A stretch of DNA of 64,000 nt from Pullichristensenella sp002068815. GTDB taxonomy: Bacteria; Bacillota; Clostridia; Christensenellales; Aristaeellaceae. The notes below the pieces were generated by a model. The model saw only the letters and a program-made list of their open reading frames with translations, was not told where the DNA came from and searched no databases. Within the stretch, counting starts at the first letter, position 1. Every line of letters begins with the position of its first letter. This document shows, piece by piece, positions 28,335-35,993 of the stretch. A program made the translations under genes and the position numbers. The DNA lies in assembly GCA_040772885.1 (NCBI GenBank), contig JAXGXF010000001.1, positions 62,001 through 126,000 of the forward strand, read 5' to 3'.

Positions 28335-29567
28335 TTGAAACCGACGCCTGAACAGCTTGCGCTCGTGCGCGAACGGCTGCGCGCGGCAAAGGAAAACAGC
28401 CGCCTGTACGCCGAGAAACTCCGCGGCATCGACCCCGGGGACATCCGGTCGGCCGAGGACTTCCGGGCGCTTCCCTTTACCGAGAAATCGGAGCTCCGCG
28501 ACGGCTGCGAGATGGGCGTTTGCGCCTGCGGGGAGGAGGAGGTCGTGCGCATCCACATGTCGTCGGGAACGACCGGCGTGCCGATCGTGATCCCGTACAC
28601 CGCGAAGGACGTCGACGACTGGGCGGAGATGTTCGCGCGCTGCTACCGGATGGCGGGACTGACGAGGCGCGACCGCGTGCAGATCACGCCCGGCTACGGG
28701 CTGTGGACGGCTGGCATAGGCTTTCAGGCGGGCTGCGAGCGCCTGGGCGCGATGGCGATACCGATCGGGCCGGGAAACACCGAGCGGCAGCTCAACATAC
28801 TCGTGGGCATGCGCTCGACCGTGCTGTGCGCGACGTCCTCGTACGCGCTGCTGATCGCCGAGGAGGTCGAGCGGCGCGGGCTTGAGGAGAGCGTCGCGCT
28901 CAGGAAGGCGATCATCGGCTCCGAGTGCTGGGGGGACAAGATGCGCCAGCGGATCGGGAGCGCGCTGCATGTCGAGCTCTACGACATTTACGGCCTGACC
29001 GAGGTCTACGGCCCGGGCATCGCGATCAGCTGCGGCGCGGGCGACGCGATGCACTACTGGGACGATTTCCTCTATCTGGAGATCATCGACCCCGCGACCG
29101 GCGAGGTTCTCCCCGACGGCGAGATGGGCGAGATCGCGATCACGACGCTGCGCAAGCAGGCCGCCCCGCTGATCCGCTACCGCACGCACGACCTGTCGAG
29201 GATTTTGCCGGAGCCCTGTCCCTGCGGCGCGAACTGGCCGAGGATCGCGCGGATCGCCGGCAGGAGCGACGACAGGATCAAGGTCCGCGGCGTCAACATC
29301 TACCCCGGGCAGATATTGGACGTGCTCTCGGAGGTCGAGGGCGTCAGCAGCGAGTATCAGGTCCGGCTCTCGCGCGAGGGCGGCAAGGACGAAATGGCGC
29401 TTCTGTTCGAGGTCGAGCCGGGCTTCGACCCGGTCCGGGTCGCGGAGGAGGTCGCGCGCGCGTTCCGGCAGAATGTCGGGCTGCGCATCCGGACGGAGGG
29501 CGTCGAAATCGGCGCGCTGCCCAGGAGCGAAAAAAAGACCGTGCGCGTGATCGACCAGCGGCATTGA
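28335..29567 (+). CDS. PaaK-like phenylacetate--CoA ligase family protein
   Basis: Adenylate-forming enzyme of 410 residues, close to the ~430 of phenylacetate-CoA ligase. Seen: HMSSGTTGVPIVI (phosphate loop, ~residue 75), DIYGLTEVYGPG near 218, YRTHDLSRI near 290 and a C-terminal AMP-binding_C part ending LPRSEKKTVRVID. The TTG start at 28335 follows GAGGGGGG seven bases upstream. In anaerobic gut Clostridia, PaaK-like enzymes often activate aryl acids such as indoleacetate or phenylacetate. No 2-oxoacid:ferredoxin oxidoreductase genes adjoin it, so the substrate is open. It is followed by its own terminator. Confidence 0.85.
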   Translation: MKPTPEQLALVRERLRAAKENSRLYAEKLRGIDPGDIRSAEDFRALPFTEKSELRDGCEMGVCACGEEEVVRIHMSSGTTGVPIVIPYTAKDVDDWAEMFARCYRMAGLTRRDRVQITPGYGLWTAGIGFQAGCERLGAMAIPIGPGNTERQLNILVGMRSTVLCATSSYALLIAEEVERRGLEESVALRKAIIGSECWGDKMRQRIGSALHVELYDIYGLTEVYGPGIAISCGAGDAMHYWDDFLYLEIIDPATGEVLPDGEMGEIAITTLRKQAAPLIRYRTHDLSRILPEPCPCGANWPRIARIAGRSDDRIKVRGVNIYPGQILDVLSEVEGVSSEYQVRLSREGGKDEMALLFEVEPGFDPVRVAEEVARAFRQNVGLRIRTEGVEIGALPRSEKKTVRVIDQRH

Positions 29568-29600
29568 CGGGAATCCGCGCATCACCCCAGGGAAGCATGG

Positions 29601-29623
29601 AGGGACGAAGTCCCTTCATTTTT
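29601..29623 (+). terminator. Terminator of the PaaK-like gene
   Basis: Stem AGGGAC/GTCCCT (29601-29606, 29610-29615) with GAA loop, then TCATTTTT. Short stem but correct T run. Confidence 0.7.
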
Positions 29624-29630
29624 CAATCCT

Positions 29631-29668
29631 GCATTCCGAAAAACGCAGAATTGCGTTTTTCGGAATGC
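29631..29668. repeat. 17-bp perfect inverted repeat
   Basis: Arms GCATTCCGAAAAACGCA (29631-29647) and its exact complement (29652-29668), four-base loop GAAT. It lies eight bases after the terminator of the PaaK-like gene and 53 bases before the sugar-transporter promoter. No T run follows directly. Confidence 0.85.
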
Positions 29669-29720
29669 GCGGCGGAAACCGTTTTTTAGAAATTTGCTCC
29701 GTCGCAATTCGAAACGGTTG

Positions 29721-29749
29721 TTGACTTTTCGCGTTGTTTCTGTTACTAT
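29721..29749 (+). promoter_or_regulatory. Promoter of the sugar ABC transporter operon
   Basis: TTGACT (29721-29726), 17-base spacer, TACTAT (29744-29749), about 90 bases before the binding-protein start. No catabolite-responsive element was recognised. Confidence 0.78.
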
Positions 29750-29838
29750 ATGCGTGGCTGAAACATGCAGATGTCTTTCCAAATCGTTTTCTTTCCCGCG
29801 CGTGCGGGAGGAAATAAATCATCATGGAGGGTTATGAC

Positions 29839-30831
29839 ATGAAGAAGATCCTGACCCTGGTTCTGGCGGCTCTCATCGTTTTCTCCGGCATTGCGGCGTT
29901 CGCGGAGGGATGGGAGATCGTCGTAGTCCCGAAGGACGCGTCGAACCCCTGGTTTGTTCGCATGAACGTGGGCGTTGAGGAGTATGCGAAGGCGCATCCC
30001 GAGAACACGATCTATCAGAAGGGCACCCCCGAAATCGACGCCACGCTGCAGGCGCAGCTGGTGCAGGACCTCGTCGCGCAGGGCGTGGACGCCATCTGCG
30101 TGGTCCCGGTAGACCCCGAGTCGCTCGAGCCCGTCCTTGAGCAGGCCCGCGCCGCCGGCATCGTCGTCGTCGCGCACGAGGGCGCTTCCCTCGAGAACGT
30201 CGACTACGACATCGAGGCCTTCAACAACGACGCGTACGGCGCCTTCATCATGGAGAACCTCGCGACCGCGATGGGCGGCGAGGGCCTCTACACGACGATG
30301 GTCGCGCACGTGACGAACGCCTCCCACAACGAGTGGGCGGACGGCGGCGTCAAGTACGCCACCGAGAAGTATCCGAACATGAAGCTGCTCGAGGCCGAGC
30401 CGCGCGTCGAGTCCGAGGACAACGGCGACGTCGCCTACAACGTGGCCAAGGAGCTCTTTAAGAAGTATCCGGACCTCAAGGGCATCATGGGCACCTCCTC
30501 CTACGACGCGCCCGGCATCGCCCGCGCGATCGCGGAGCTCGGCCTCACCGGCAAGGTCTTCACCGCCGGCACCGGCATGCCCGCCGACAACGCGGAGCTG
30601 CTCAAGAGCGGCGCCGTGCAGTACCTGACGCTGTGGGATCCGGCGCTCGCCGGCCAGGCGATGGTCGCGCTCGCCGAGAAGCTGCTCGCGGGCGAGGAGA
30701 TCGCGGAGCCGGTCGACCTGGGCGTCAACGGCTACGGCGAGCTCATGTTCAAGGAGGGCAGCGAGACCGTGCTCGAGGGACAGGGCTGGATCGTCATCAC
30801 CGCCGAGAACGTGGACAGCTTCGGCTTCTAA
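29839..30831 (+). CDS. Sugar ABC transporter substrate-binding protein (CUT2 type)
   Basis: 330-residue periplasmic-binding-protein type I fold. A signal peptide covers residues 1-22 (KKILTLVLAALIVFSG) and ends IAAFA before EGW; no lipobox cysteine is present. Family core: VVVPKDASNPWFVRMNVGVEEYA near 26-48, TLQAQLVQDLVAQGVDAICVVPVDPE near 70-95, and NDAYGAF near 131. It resembles the binding proteins of AI-2/rhamnose/ribose-type systems, but the ligand cannot be read from sequence. The ATG at 29839 is preferred over 29824 because GGAGGG sits between them. First gene of a four-gene transporter operon. Confidence 0.9.
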   Translation: MKKILTLVLAALIVFSGIAAFAEGWEIVVVPKDASNPWFVRMNVGVEEYAKAHPENTIYQKGTPEIDATLQAQLVQDLVAQGVDAICVVPVDPESLEPVLEQARAAGIVVVAHEGASLENVDYDIEAFNNDAYGAFIMENLATAMGGEGLYTTMVAHVTNASHNEWADGGVKYATEKYPNMKLLEAEPRVESEDNGDVAYNVAKELFKKYPDLKGIMGTSSYDAPGIARAIAELGLTGKVFTAGTGMPADNAELLKSGAVQYLTLWDPALAGQAMVALAEKLLAGEEIAEPVDLGVNGYGELMFKEGSETVLEGQGWIVITAENVDSFGF

Positions 30832-30859
30832 TCCCCTGAAAACCCGGAACCCCGATGCT

Positions 30860-30883
30860 CTGCCGGTTCTTTCGAACCGGCAG
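30860..30883 (+). repeat. Intercistronic hairpin after the binding-protein gene
   Basis: 9-bp perfect stem CTGCCGGTT/AACCGGCAG with a six-base loop, 29 bases after the stop. No T run. Such hairpins commonly protect the upstream message, giving more binding protein than ATPase and permease. Confidence 0.7.
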
Positions 30884-30937
30884 GGCTTCATATGGGAGAG
30901 TTCGCGCGCCTCGGGCGCGTTCGGAGGTGTCAACCGT

Positions 30938-32422
30938 ATGGCCCAGGCCCTTTTGCGCGCCGAGGGCATCTGCAAGTCGTTCGCCGGCGTTCAGGCGCTG
31001 AAAAACGTGTCGCTTGAAATCGCCCCCGGCGAGATTCACTGCCTCGCGGGAGAGAACGGCTGCGGAAAGTCCACCTTGATCAAGATCATATCCGGGGTAT
31101 ACCAGCCGGACTCCGGTTCCATAGAGTTTGCCGGCAAGAAATACGGCAAAATCGCGCCGCGCGACGCGATCGCGAGCGGCATTCAGGTCATCTATCAGGA
31201 TTTTTCGATCTTCCCGAACCTGACGGTCATGGAAAACCTCGCGCTCAACAGCGAGCTAGCCGACGGGCGCAGGTTCGTCAACCGCGCGCGCATGAAGAAG
31301 ATCGCGGAGGAGGCGATCTTGAAGATCGACTTCCGCGTCGAGCTCGACCGCATGGTCGGAACGCTCTCCGTCGCCGAGAAGCAGATGGTCGCGATCAGTC
31401 GCGCGCTGATGTTCAACGCGAAGCTCATCATCATGGACGAGCCGACGACGGCGCTGACGAAGAAGGAAGTGCAGGCGCTTTTCAAGATCATCCTCCGGCT
31501 CAAGGAGCAGGGGATCGCGATACTGTTCGTCAGCCACAAGTTAAACGAAGTGTTTGAAATCTCCGAGCGGTTCACGATTTTCCGCAGCGGCGAGCTCGTC
31601 GTGACCGGAAATACGGCCGACCTCGACAAGAAGAAGTTCTCCTACTACATGACCGGGCGCGAGTTCGAGGACAAGGCGTTCGTGCCGAAAAACGTCTCCG
31701 AAAGGCCGGTGCTCGAGGCGCGAAACCTGGGGCTCAGGGGCTCGTTCGAGGGCGTCAGCTTCGAGCTTCGAAAGGGCGAGATCTTGGGCATCACCGGGCT
31801 TCTCGACTCCGGGCGGACGGAGCTCGCGCTGTCGCTGTTCGGCGTGCGCACGGCGGACACCGGCGAGCTTTTGAAGGACGGAAAGCCGCTGAAGCTCCGC
31901 ACGCCGCAGGACGCGATCGGGCACCGGATCGGCTACGTCCCGGAGGATCGGCTGAGCGAGGGCCTGTTCCTGCCGCGCACGATCGCCGATAACGTCGTCA
32001 TCGCGGAGATCGACCGCCTCGCAAGCGGCATCGGCATCGTCCGCAGGAAGAAGCGCCAGGGCGAGATCCGGCGCTGGGTCAGGGAGCTCGCGATCGCGAC
32101 GCCGAACCCGGACAACGCCTGCTCGACGCTCTCGGGCGGCAACCAGCAGCGCGTCGTGCTCGCGAAGTGGCTCTCGTGCAACCCGGACGTGCTGGTGCTC
32201 AACGGCCCGACCGTCGGCGTCGACATCGGCTCGAAGCACGACATCCACGGCATCCTCCAGAAGCTCGCGAACGACGGCATGGCGATCGTCATCATCTCGG
32301 ACGACCTGCCGGAGGTGCTCGAAAACTGCTCGCGGCTGATGGTGCTCAAGGCCGGGCGCATGGTCGCCGAGCTCGATCCCGCAAAGACCGACGAGCGCGA
32401 AGTGCTCTCGTACATGTTGTAG
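30938..32422 (+). CDS. Sugar ABC transporter ATP-binding protein (CUT2, two ABC domains)
   Basis: 494 residues, two fused nucleotide-binding domains as in RbsA/LsrA. Domain 1 is canonical: Walker A GENGCGKSTL near residue 40, signature LSVAEKQ, Walker B LIIMDEPTTAL. Domain 2 is degenerate: the Walker A region reads GLLDSGRTEL, the signature LSGGNQQRV is kept, and the Walker B reads VLNGPTVGVDIG, so the catalytic glutamate of DEPT is replaced by Gly. A degenerate second site is usual in CUT2 ATPases. Start ATG 30938 behind GGAGGTGT. Second gene of the operon, 106 bases after the binding-protein gene. Confidence 0.93.
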   Translation: MAQALLRAEGICKSFAGVQALKNVSLEIAPGEIHCLAGENGCGKSTLIKIISGVYQPDSGSIEFAGKKYGKIAPRDAIASGIQVIYQDFSIFPNLTVMENLALNSELADGRRFVNRARMKKIAEEAILKIDFRVELDRMVGTLSVAEKQMVAISRALMFNAKLIIMDEPTTALTKKEVQALFKIILRLKEQGIAILFVSHKLNEVFEISERFTIFRSGELVVTGNTADLDKKKFSYYMTGREFEDKAFVPKNVSERPVLEARNLGLRGSFEGVSFELRKGEILGITGLLDSGRTELALSLFGVRTADTGELLKDGKPLKLRTPQDAIGHRIGYVPEDRLSEGLFLPRTIADNVVIAEIDRLASGIGIVRRKKRQGEIRRWVRELAIATPNPDNACSTLSGGNQQRVVLAKWLSCNPDVLVLNGPTVGVDIGSKHDIHGILQKLANDGMAIVIISDDLPEVLENCSRLMVLKAGRMVAELDPAKTDEREVLSYML

Positions 32423-32437
32423 GCAGGGGGGATTGAC

Positions 32438-33469
32438 GTGCAAAAGGTGATCAAAAAACTCTCGCGCCGCAACGAGCCGTACATCTTCGTCGTGCTGCTT
32501 CTGCTCTGCGTGCTGATCGAGATTCGCTCCGGGCAGTTCTTCACGCCCAACAACCTCGTGGACATACTGTCCGCGGCGGTCGTCCCGGGCATCTTCGCGG
32601 TCGGCGCGTTCATGGTCATCGTGTCCGGCGGCATCGACGTGTCGTTCCCGGCGCTGGCGTCCCTGAGCGCGTACGCGACGACGAGCCTGCTCCTGGAATC
32701 GAACTACCAGGGCGGCATATGGCTCCCGATCTTGATCGCGGTCGGCTTCGGCGCGCTGCTGGGGGCCTTCAACGGGCTGTTCATCGGCCACTTCGGGCTG
32801 CCGGCGCTGATCGTGACGCTCGGCTCCTCGAGCGTGTTCAAGGGCTTCATGCAGGGGACGCTGAATTCCCGGCAGTTCGCGGTCATCCCGCCGGGGATGA
32901 AGAACTTCGGGCTCGCGCCGCTGTTCGTCGCGACGAACAGCCAGTCGGGGCTGACGGCCAGGATGCCGGTCGCGTTCCTCGCGTTTCTCGCGGTCCTGAT
33001 CGTCGCGTATTTCCTGTTGCAGCGCACGATGTTCGGCCGCGGCATCTACGCGATCGGCGGAAACGAGGTCAGCGCACACCGCGCGGGCTTCAGCGTGCGC
33101 AGGACGAAGTTCTGGATGTACGTGTTCGTCGGCAGCATCTCGAGCCTCGCGGGGCTGATGCGCACCTGCATGATGACGCAGATGCACCCGACGAACATGC
33201 TCGGCATGGAGATGAACATCATCGCCGGCGTCGTGCTCGGCGGAACCGCGATCACCGGCGGCGCGGGTAGCCTGACCGGGTGCATGCTGGGAACCGTGCT
33301 CATCGTGGTCGTCGAAAACTCGATGATCCTCTTGGGCGTCCCGACCGTCTGGAAGAGCGTATTCGTCGGCGCGCTGATCATCGTCGGAACCGGCGTGAGC
33401 GCCCTGCAGGTCGCGCGCGCGAACCGCATCCACGTGTCGAAAGCGGCGGCTTTGAAGGAGGTGCGGTAA
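32438..33469 (+). CDS. Sugar ABC transporter permease 1 (CUT2)
   Basis: 343-residue membrane protein of the BPD_transp_2 family with about ten helices. Family signatures: IVSGGIDVSFPALASLSAYA near residue 62, PALIVTLGSSSVFKGF near 123, FGRGIYAIGGNEVSAHRAGF near 200 and GGTAITGGAGSLTGCMLG near 268. It starts at GTG 32438, 15 bases after the ATPase stop, behind a purine-rich GGGGGGATT stretch. It pairs with the next permease to form a heterodimeric channel. Confidence 0.9.
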   Translation: MQKVIKKLSRRNEPYIFVVLLLLCVLIEIRSGQFFTPNNLVDILSAAVVPGIFAVGAFMVIVSGGIDVSFPALASLSAYATTSLLLESNYQGGIWLPILIAVGFGALLGAFNGLFIGHFGLPALIVTLGSSSVFKGFMQGTLNSRQFAVIPPGMKNFGLAPLFVATNSQSGLTARMPVAFLAFLAVLIVAYFLLQRTMFGRGIYAIGGNEVSAHRAGFSVRRTKFWMYVFVGSISSLAGLMRTCMMTQMHPTNMLGMEMNIIAGVVLGGTAITGGAGSLTGCMLGTVLIVVVENSMILLGVPTVWKSVFVGALIIVGTGVSALQVARANRIHVSKAAALKEVR

Positions 33470-34497
33470 TGGACGCGACGAGGAAACCCATTTCGCTCCG
33501 GGCGCTGTATCGGCGCGACCGGCACGTCTGGCGGCTGTCCCTGATGATGGTCGTCTGGATGGCGTTCATGGCGATCACGCGGTTTGAGAAGTTCTACACG
33601 CTGATCAACGTGCAGACGATGTTCGCGCAGTTCCCCGAATTCGGGCTGATGGCGCTGGGCATCATGGTGTGCATGATCACCGGCGGCATCGACCTTTCGG
33701 TCGTCGGCGTCGCGAACCTCACGTCGATCCTGATGGCGATGATGATGAAGGCGCTCGCGACCGCGGACGGCGGGCTCCCGGTGTACGCGATACCGCTGTC
33801 GTTCGCGCTCTCGATGCTGATGGGCGCGATCGCGGGCGTGTTCAACGGCGCGCTCGTCTCAAAGATACGCATACCGCCGATCCTGGCGACGCTGGGAACG
33901 TCCGAGCTCTTCACCGGCATCGCGATCGTCGCCACGAACGGCAAGGCCGTCAGCAAGCTGCCGCGCGTGTACGCGACCTCGATCAACAGCCGGCTGTTCG
34001 GGCTGATCCCTGTGCAGCTGATCTTCTTCGCGGCGATGGCGTTCGTGATCTGGTACCTGCTCGCGCGCACGACCTACGGCGCGAAGATCTACATGATCGG
34101 GACGTCTTCGACCGCGGCGCGCTTCTCCGGCATCAAGACCGACCTGCTCTTGATCAAGACCTACATGCTCTCCGGCCTCTCGGCGGCGCTCGGCGGCATG
34201 ATCATGCTCGCGAACTACAACTCCGCGCGCGCCGACTACGGCACGGTCTATACGCTCCAGTGCGTGCTGATCGTCGTGCTCGGCGGCGTCAACCCGAGCG
34301 GCGGCAGCGGCAGAATCTCCGGCGTCGTGCTCGCGATATTGCTTCTGCAGATGCTGCAGACCGGCATCAACCGCTTCCCGCAGATTTCGAGCTACTACAT
34401 CTCGCTGATCTGGGGCGGCGTGCTGATTCTGATCATGGTGCTCAACTACTTCACGGAGAACAACATACGCCTGCTCAAGCCCAAGCAGCGCACGTAA
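33469..34497 (+). CDS. Sugar ABC transporter permease 2 (CUT2)
   Basis: 342-residue BPD_transp_2 permease. Seen: MITGGIDLSVVGVANLTSIL near residue 67, PPILATLGTSELFTG near 137, YGAKIYMIGTSSTAARFSGI near 203 and VLGGVNPSGGSGRISGV near 267. Its ATG overlaps the last base of the preceding TAA stop (TAATG), with AAGGAGGTG upstream. Two distinct permeases rather than one repeated gene is the LsrCD/RhaPQ layout, unlike the ribose system with one RbsC. Last gene of the operon; the hairpin array follows. Confidence 0.9.
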   Translation: MDATRKPISLRALYRRDRHVWRLSLMMVVWMAFMAITRFEKFYTLINVQTMFAQFPEFGLMALGIMVCMITGGIDLSVVGVANLTSILMAMMMKALATADGGLPVYAIPLSFALSMLMGAIAGVFNGALVSKIRIPPILATLGTSELFTGIAIVATNGKAVSKLPRVYATSINSRLFGLIPVQLIFFAAMAFVIWYLLARTTYGAKIYMIGTSSTAARFSGIKTDLLLIKTYMLSGLSAALGGMIMLANYNSARADYGTVYTLQCVLIVVLGGVNPSGGSGRISGVVLAILLLQMLQTGINRFPQISSYYISLIWGGVLILIMVLNYFTENNIRLLKPKQRT

Positions 34498-34505
34498 CCA
34501 CACAA

Positions 34506-34744
34506 CGTTGAAAACTTCGTTCTTCAACGCGCAGGGCCGGCCTTCTGAAATTTCACAATTTTCGGGCGAAGGCCGGGCGGGTGAGCATTTTTCTCCGCCT
34601 CAGCTCCAATGCATTCTCGGACGCGTTAGCGTCCGAGAACTGCACCCTGCAAATGGAATTTGCGGGGTGCAGCCCGTCGGCGCGAAGCGCAGACGGGTGC
34701 TATCCGAAAAATGCGCGAAACCGGCGTACATGCCGTCGGTTTCG
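34506..34744. repeat. Array of six hairpins in a 322-base intergenic gap
   Basis: No gene was seen in 34498-34819. Stems in order: CGTTGAA/TTCAACG (34506-34529); CCGGCCTTC/GAAGGCCGG (34537-34576); TTCTCGGACGC/GCGTCCGAGAA (34614-34639); a 15-bp stem with one G-T pair starting CTGCACCC (34640-34672); CCCGTC/GACGGG (34673-34697); CGAAACCG/CGGTTTCG (34716-34744), followed by ATTT. The last may act as the transporter-operon terminator. The rest is unexplained. The region 34745-34819 holds only the GNAT ribosome site. Confidence 0.75.
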
Positions 34745-34819
34745 ATTTAACAGGCGGTTCTGCAAACCTTCATCGGCATCTTGCTCTTTTCTTTCGCGCC
34801 CTTGGAAGGAGGGACGAAC

Positions 34820-35452
34820 ATGCGGCTCGAGATTCGCCGCGAGGCGGAGGAGGACTTCCGCGCCGTCGAGGAAGTGACGCGCGAGGCATTTTGGAATCTG
34901 CACGTGCCCGGCTGCGACGAGCACTACCTCGTGCATTCGCTTCGGGAGCACAAGGACTTTCTGCCGGAGCTCGACTTCGTCGCCGTGCACGGCGCGGAAA
35001 TTGTCGGAAGCATATTGTACAGCCGATCGCGCGTCGAGGACGTCATGACGATCACATTCGGGCCGGTCAGCGTGCTGCCGGTCTACCAGCGCATGGGCGT
35101 CGGGAGCGCGCTGATCTGGCACACGCTGTCCCTTGCGAAGGAGATGGGGCACCGCGCGGTGCTGATCTACGGGAGCCCCGACTACTATCCGCGCTTCGGC
35201 TTCCGGCCGGGCAAGCACTTCAACATCCGCACGTCCGACAACATGTACGCCGCCGCGCTGCAGGCGCTCGAGCTCGCGCCCGGCGCGCTCAAAGGCGTCG
35301 CAGGCCGGTTTTTCGAGAGCGACGCGTTCGAGGTCGACGTCCGGGCCTCGGAGGCGTTCGACAAGGGCTTCCCGCGCCGCGAGCGCAGGGCGACCGGGAC
35401 GCAGCGGGAATTTCAAAAGATCGCCAGCATGCGCGAGCCGTACAAGGGCTGA
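34820..35452 (+). CDS. GNAT family N-acetyltransferase
   Basis: 210 residues. The acetyl-CoA-binding motif A is seen as VSVLPVYQRMGVGSALI at about residues 86-102, followed by YGSPDYYPRFGF near 127, the shape of GNAT enzymes of the YhbS type. The acceptor is unknown. The ATG at 34820 follows AAGGAGGG. Its position after the hairpin array and before the anti-sigma promoter suggests a one-gene transcript; I saw no convincing promoter of its own. Confidence 0.85.
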   Translation: MRLEIRREAEEDFRAVEEVTREAFWNLHVPGCDEHYLVHSLREHKDFLPELDFVAVHGAEIVGSILYSRSRVEDVMTITFGPVSVLPVYQRMGVGSALIWHTLSLAKEMGHRAVLIYGSPDYYPRFGFRPGKHFNIRTSDNMYAAALQALELAPGALKGVAGRFFESDAFEVDVRASEAFDKGFPRRERRATGTQREFQKIASMREPYKG

Positions 35453-35528
35453 GCCGCATTGCGGCCGCTTTATTCCCGCTCATTTTCACGTTAACCCAAA
35501 TTTCGCCGTTCTTCCCGCGCGGAGCGCC

Positions 35529-35557
35529 TTGTCCCGCGTGGGTTTTTCAATTATAAT
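35529..35557 (+). promoter_or_regulatory. Promoter of the anti-sigma/sigma/proC operon
   Basis: TTGTCC (35529-35534), 17-base spacer, TATAAT (35552-35557), 35 bases before the first start codon. Confidence 0.78.
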
Positions 35558-35591
35558 AAAGGGTGGAAACTTGGGTGGAAGGATGACGAAC

Positions 35592-35978
35592 ATGTGCGAT
35601 CCCCTGATTCAGCTGATCGTTCCGGCCGATCAATCCATGATGCTTGTCATACGGCTCGCGACGGCGGGCGCGCTCGCGCGCGCGCAGCTGACGGTGGACG
35701 CGATCGACGACCTGAAGATGGCGGTCGAAGAGGCGTGCACGCTGATGATCTCGCAGGAATGCCCGCCGACGAAGCTCTACCTCGAGTTTTTCCGCCGCGA
35801 GAGCGCGATGGACATACACGTCCACGGCGAGCCCGGCGCGGTGTGCGTCTGCGGGATGGACGAGGGCGAGCTGGACGTCGTCTGCGCGATACTCAATGCG
35901 CTCTCGGACGCGGCCGAGATCGACTTTGCGGACGGAAGGATCCGAAACATCTTGCTTACAAAAGATCTTTCGCGCTAG
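35592..35978 (+). CDS. Degenerate RsbW/SpoIIAB-like anti-sigma factor
   Basis: 128 residues with the fold of HATPase_c_2 anti-sigma kinases, judged from the N-terminal strand LIQLIVPADQSMMLVIRLATAG and the helix DDLKMAVEEACTLMI. It ought to hold the sigma factor encoded 15 bases downstream. The N-box normally reads EACTNA; here the Asn is Leu. No DNGxG ATP-lid motif is visible, so ATP binding and kinase activity are doubtful. Start ATG 35592 is chosen because GGAAGGA lies nine bases upstream; the ATG at 35583 overlaps that site. No RsbV-like antagonist gene is adjacent. Confidence 0.68.
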   Translation: MCDPLIQLIVPADQSMMLVIRLATAGALARAQLTVDAIDDLKMAVEEACTLMISQECPPTKLYLEFFRRESAMDIHVHGEPGAVCVCGMDEGELDVVCAILNALSDAAEIDFADGRIRNILLTKDLSR

Positions 35979-35993
35979 AGGGAGGATTTGTCT

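Noticed and set aside
27612..29585. 657-codon minus-strand frame across the PaaK-like gene and vanX
   Set aside because: Antisense to the PaaK-like gene, then out of frame with the real dipeptidase; no ribosome site.
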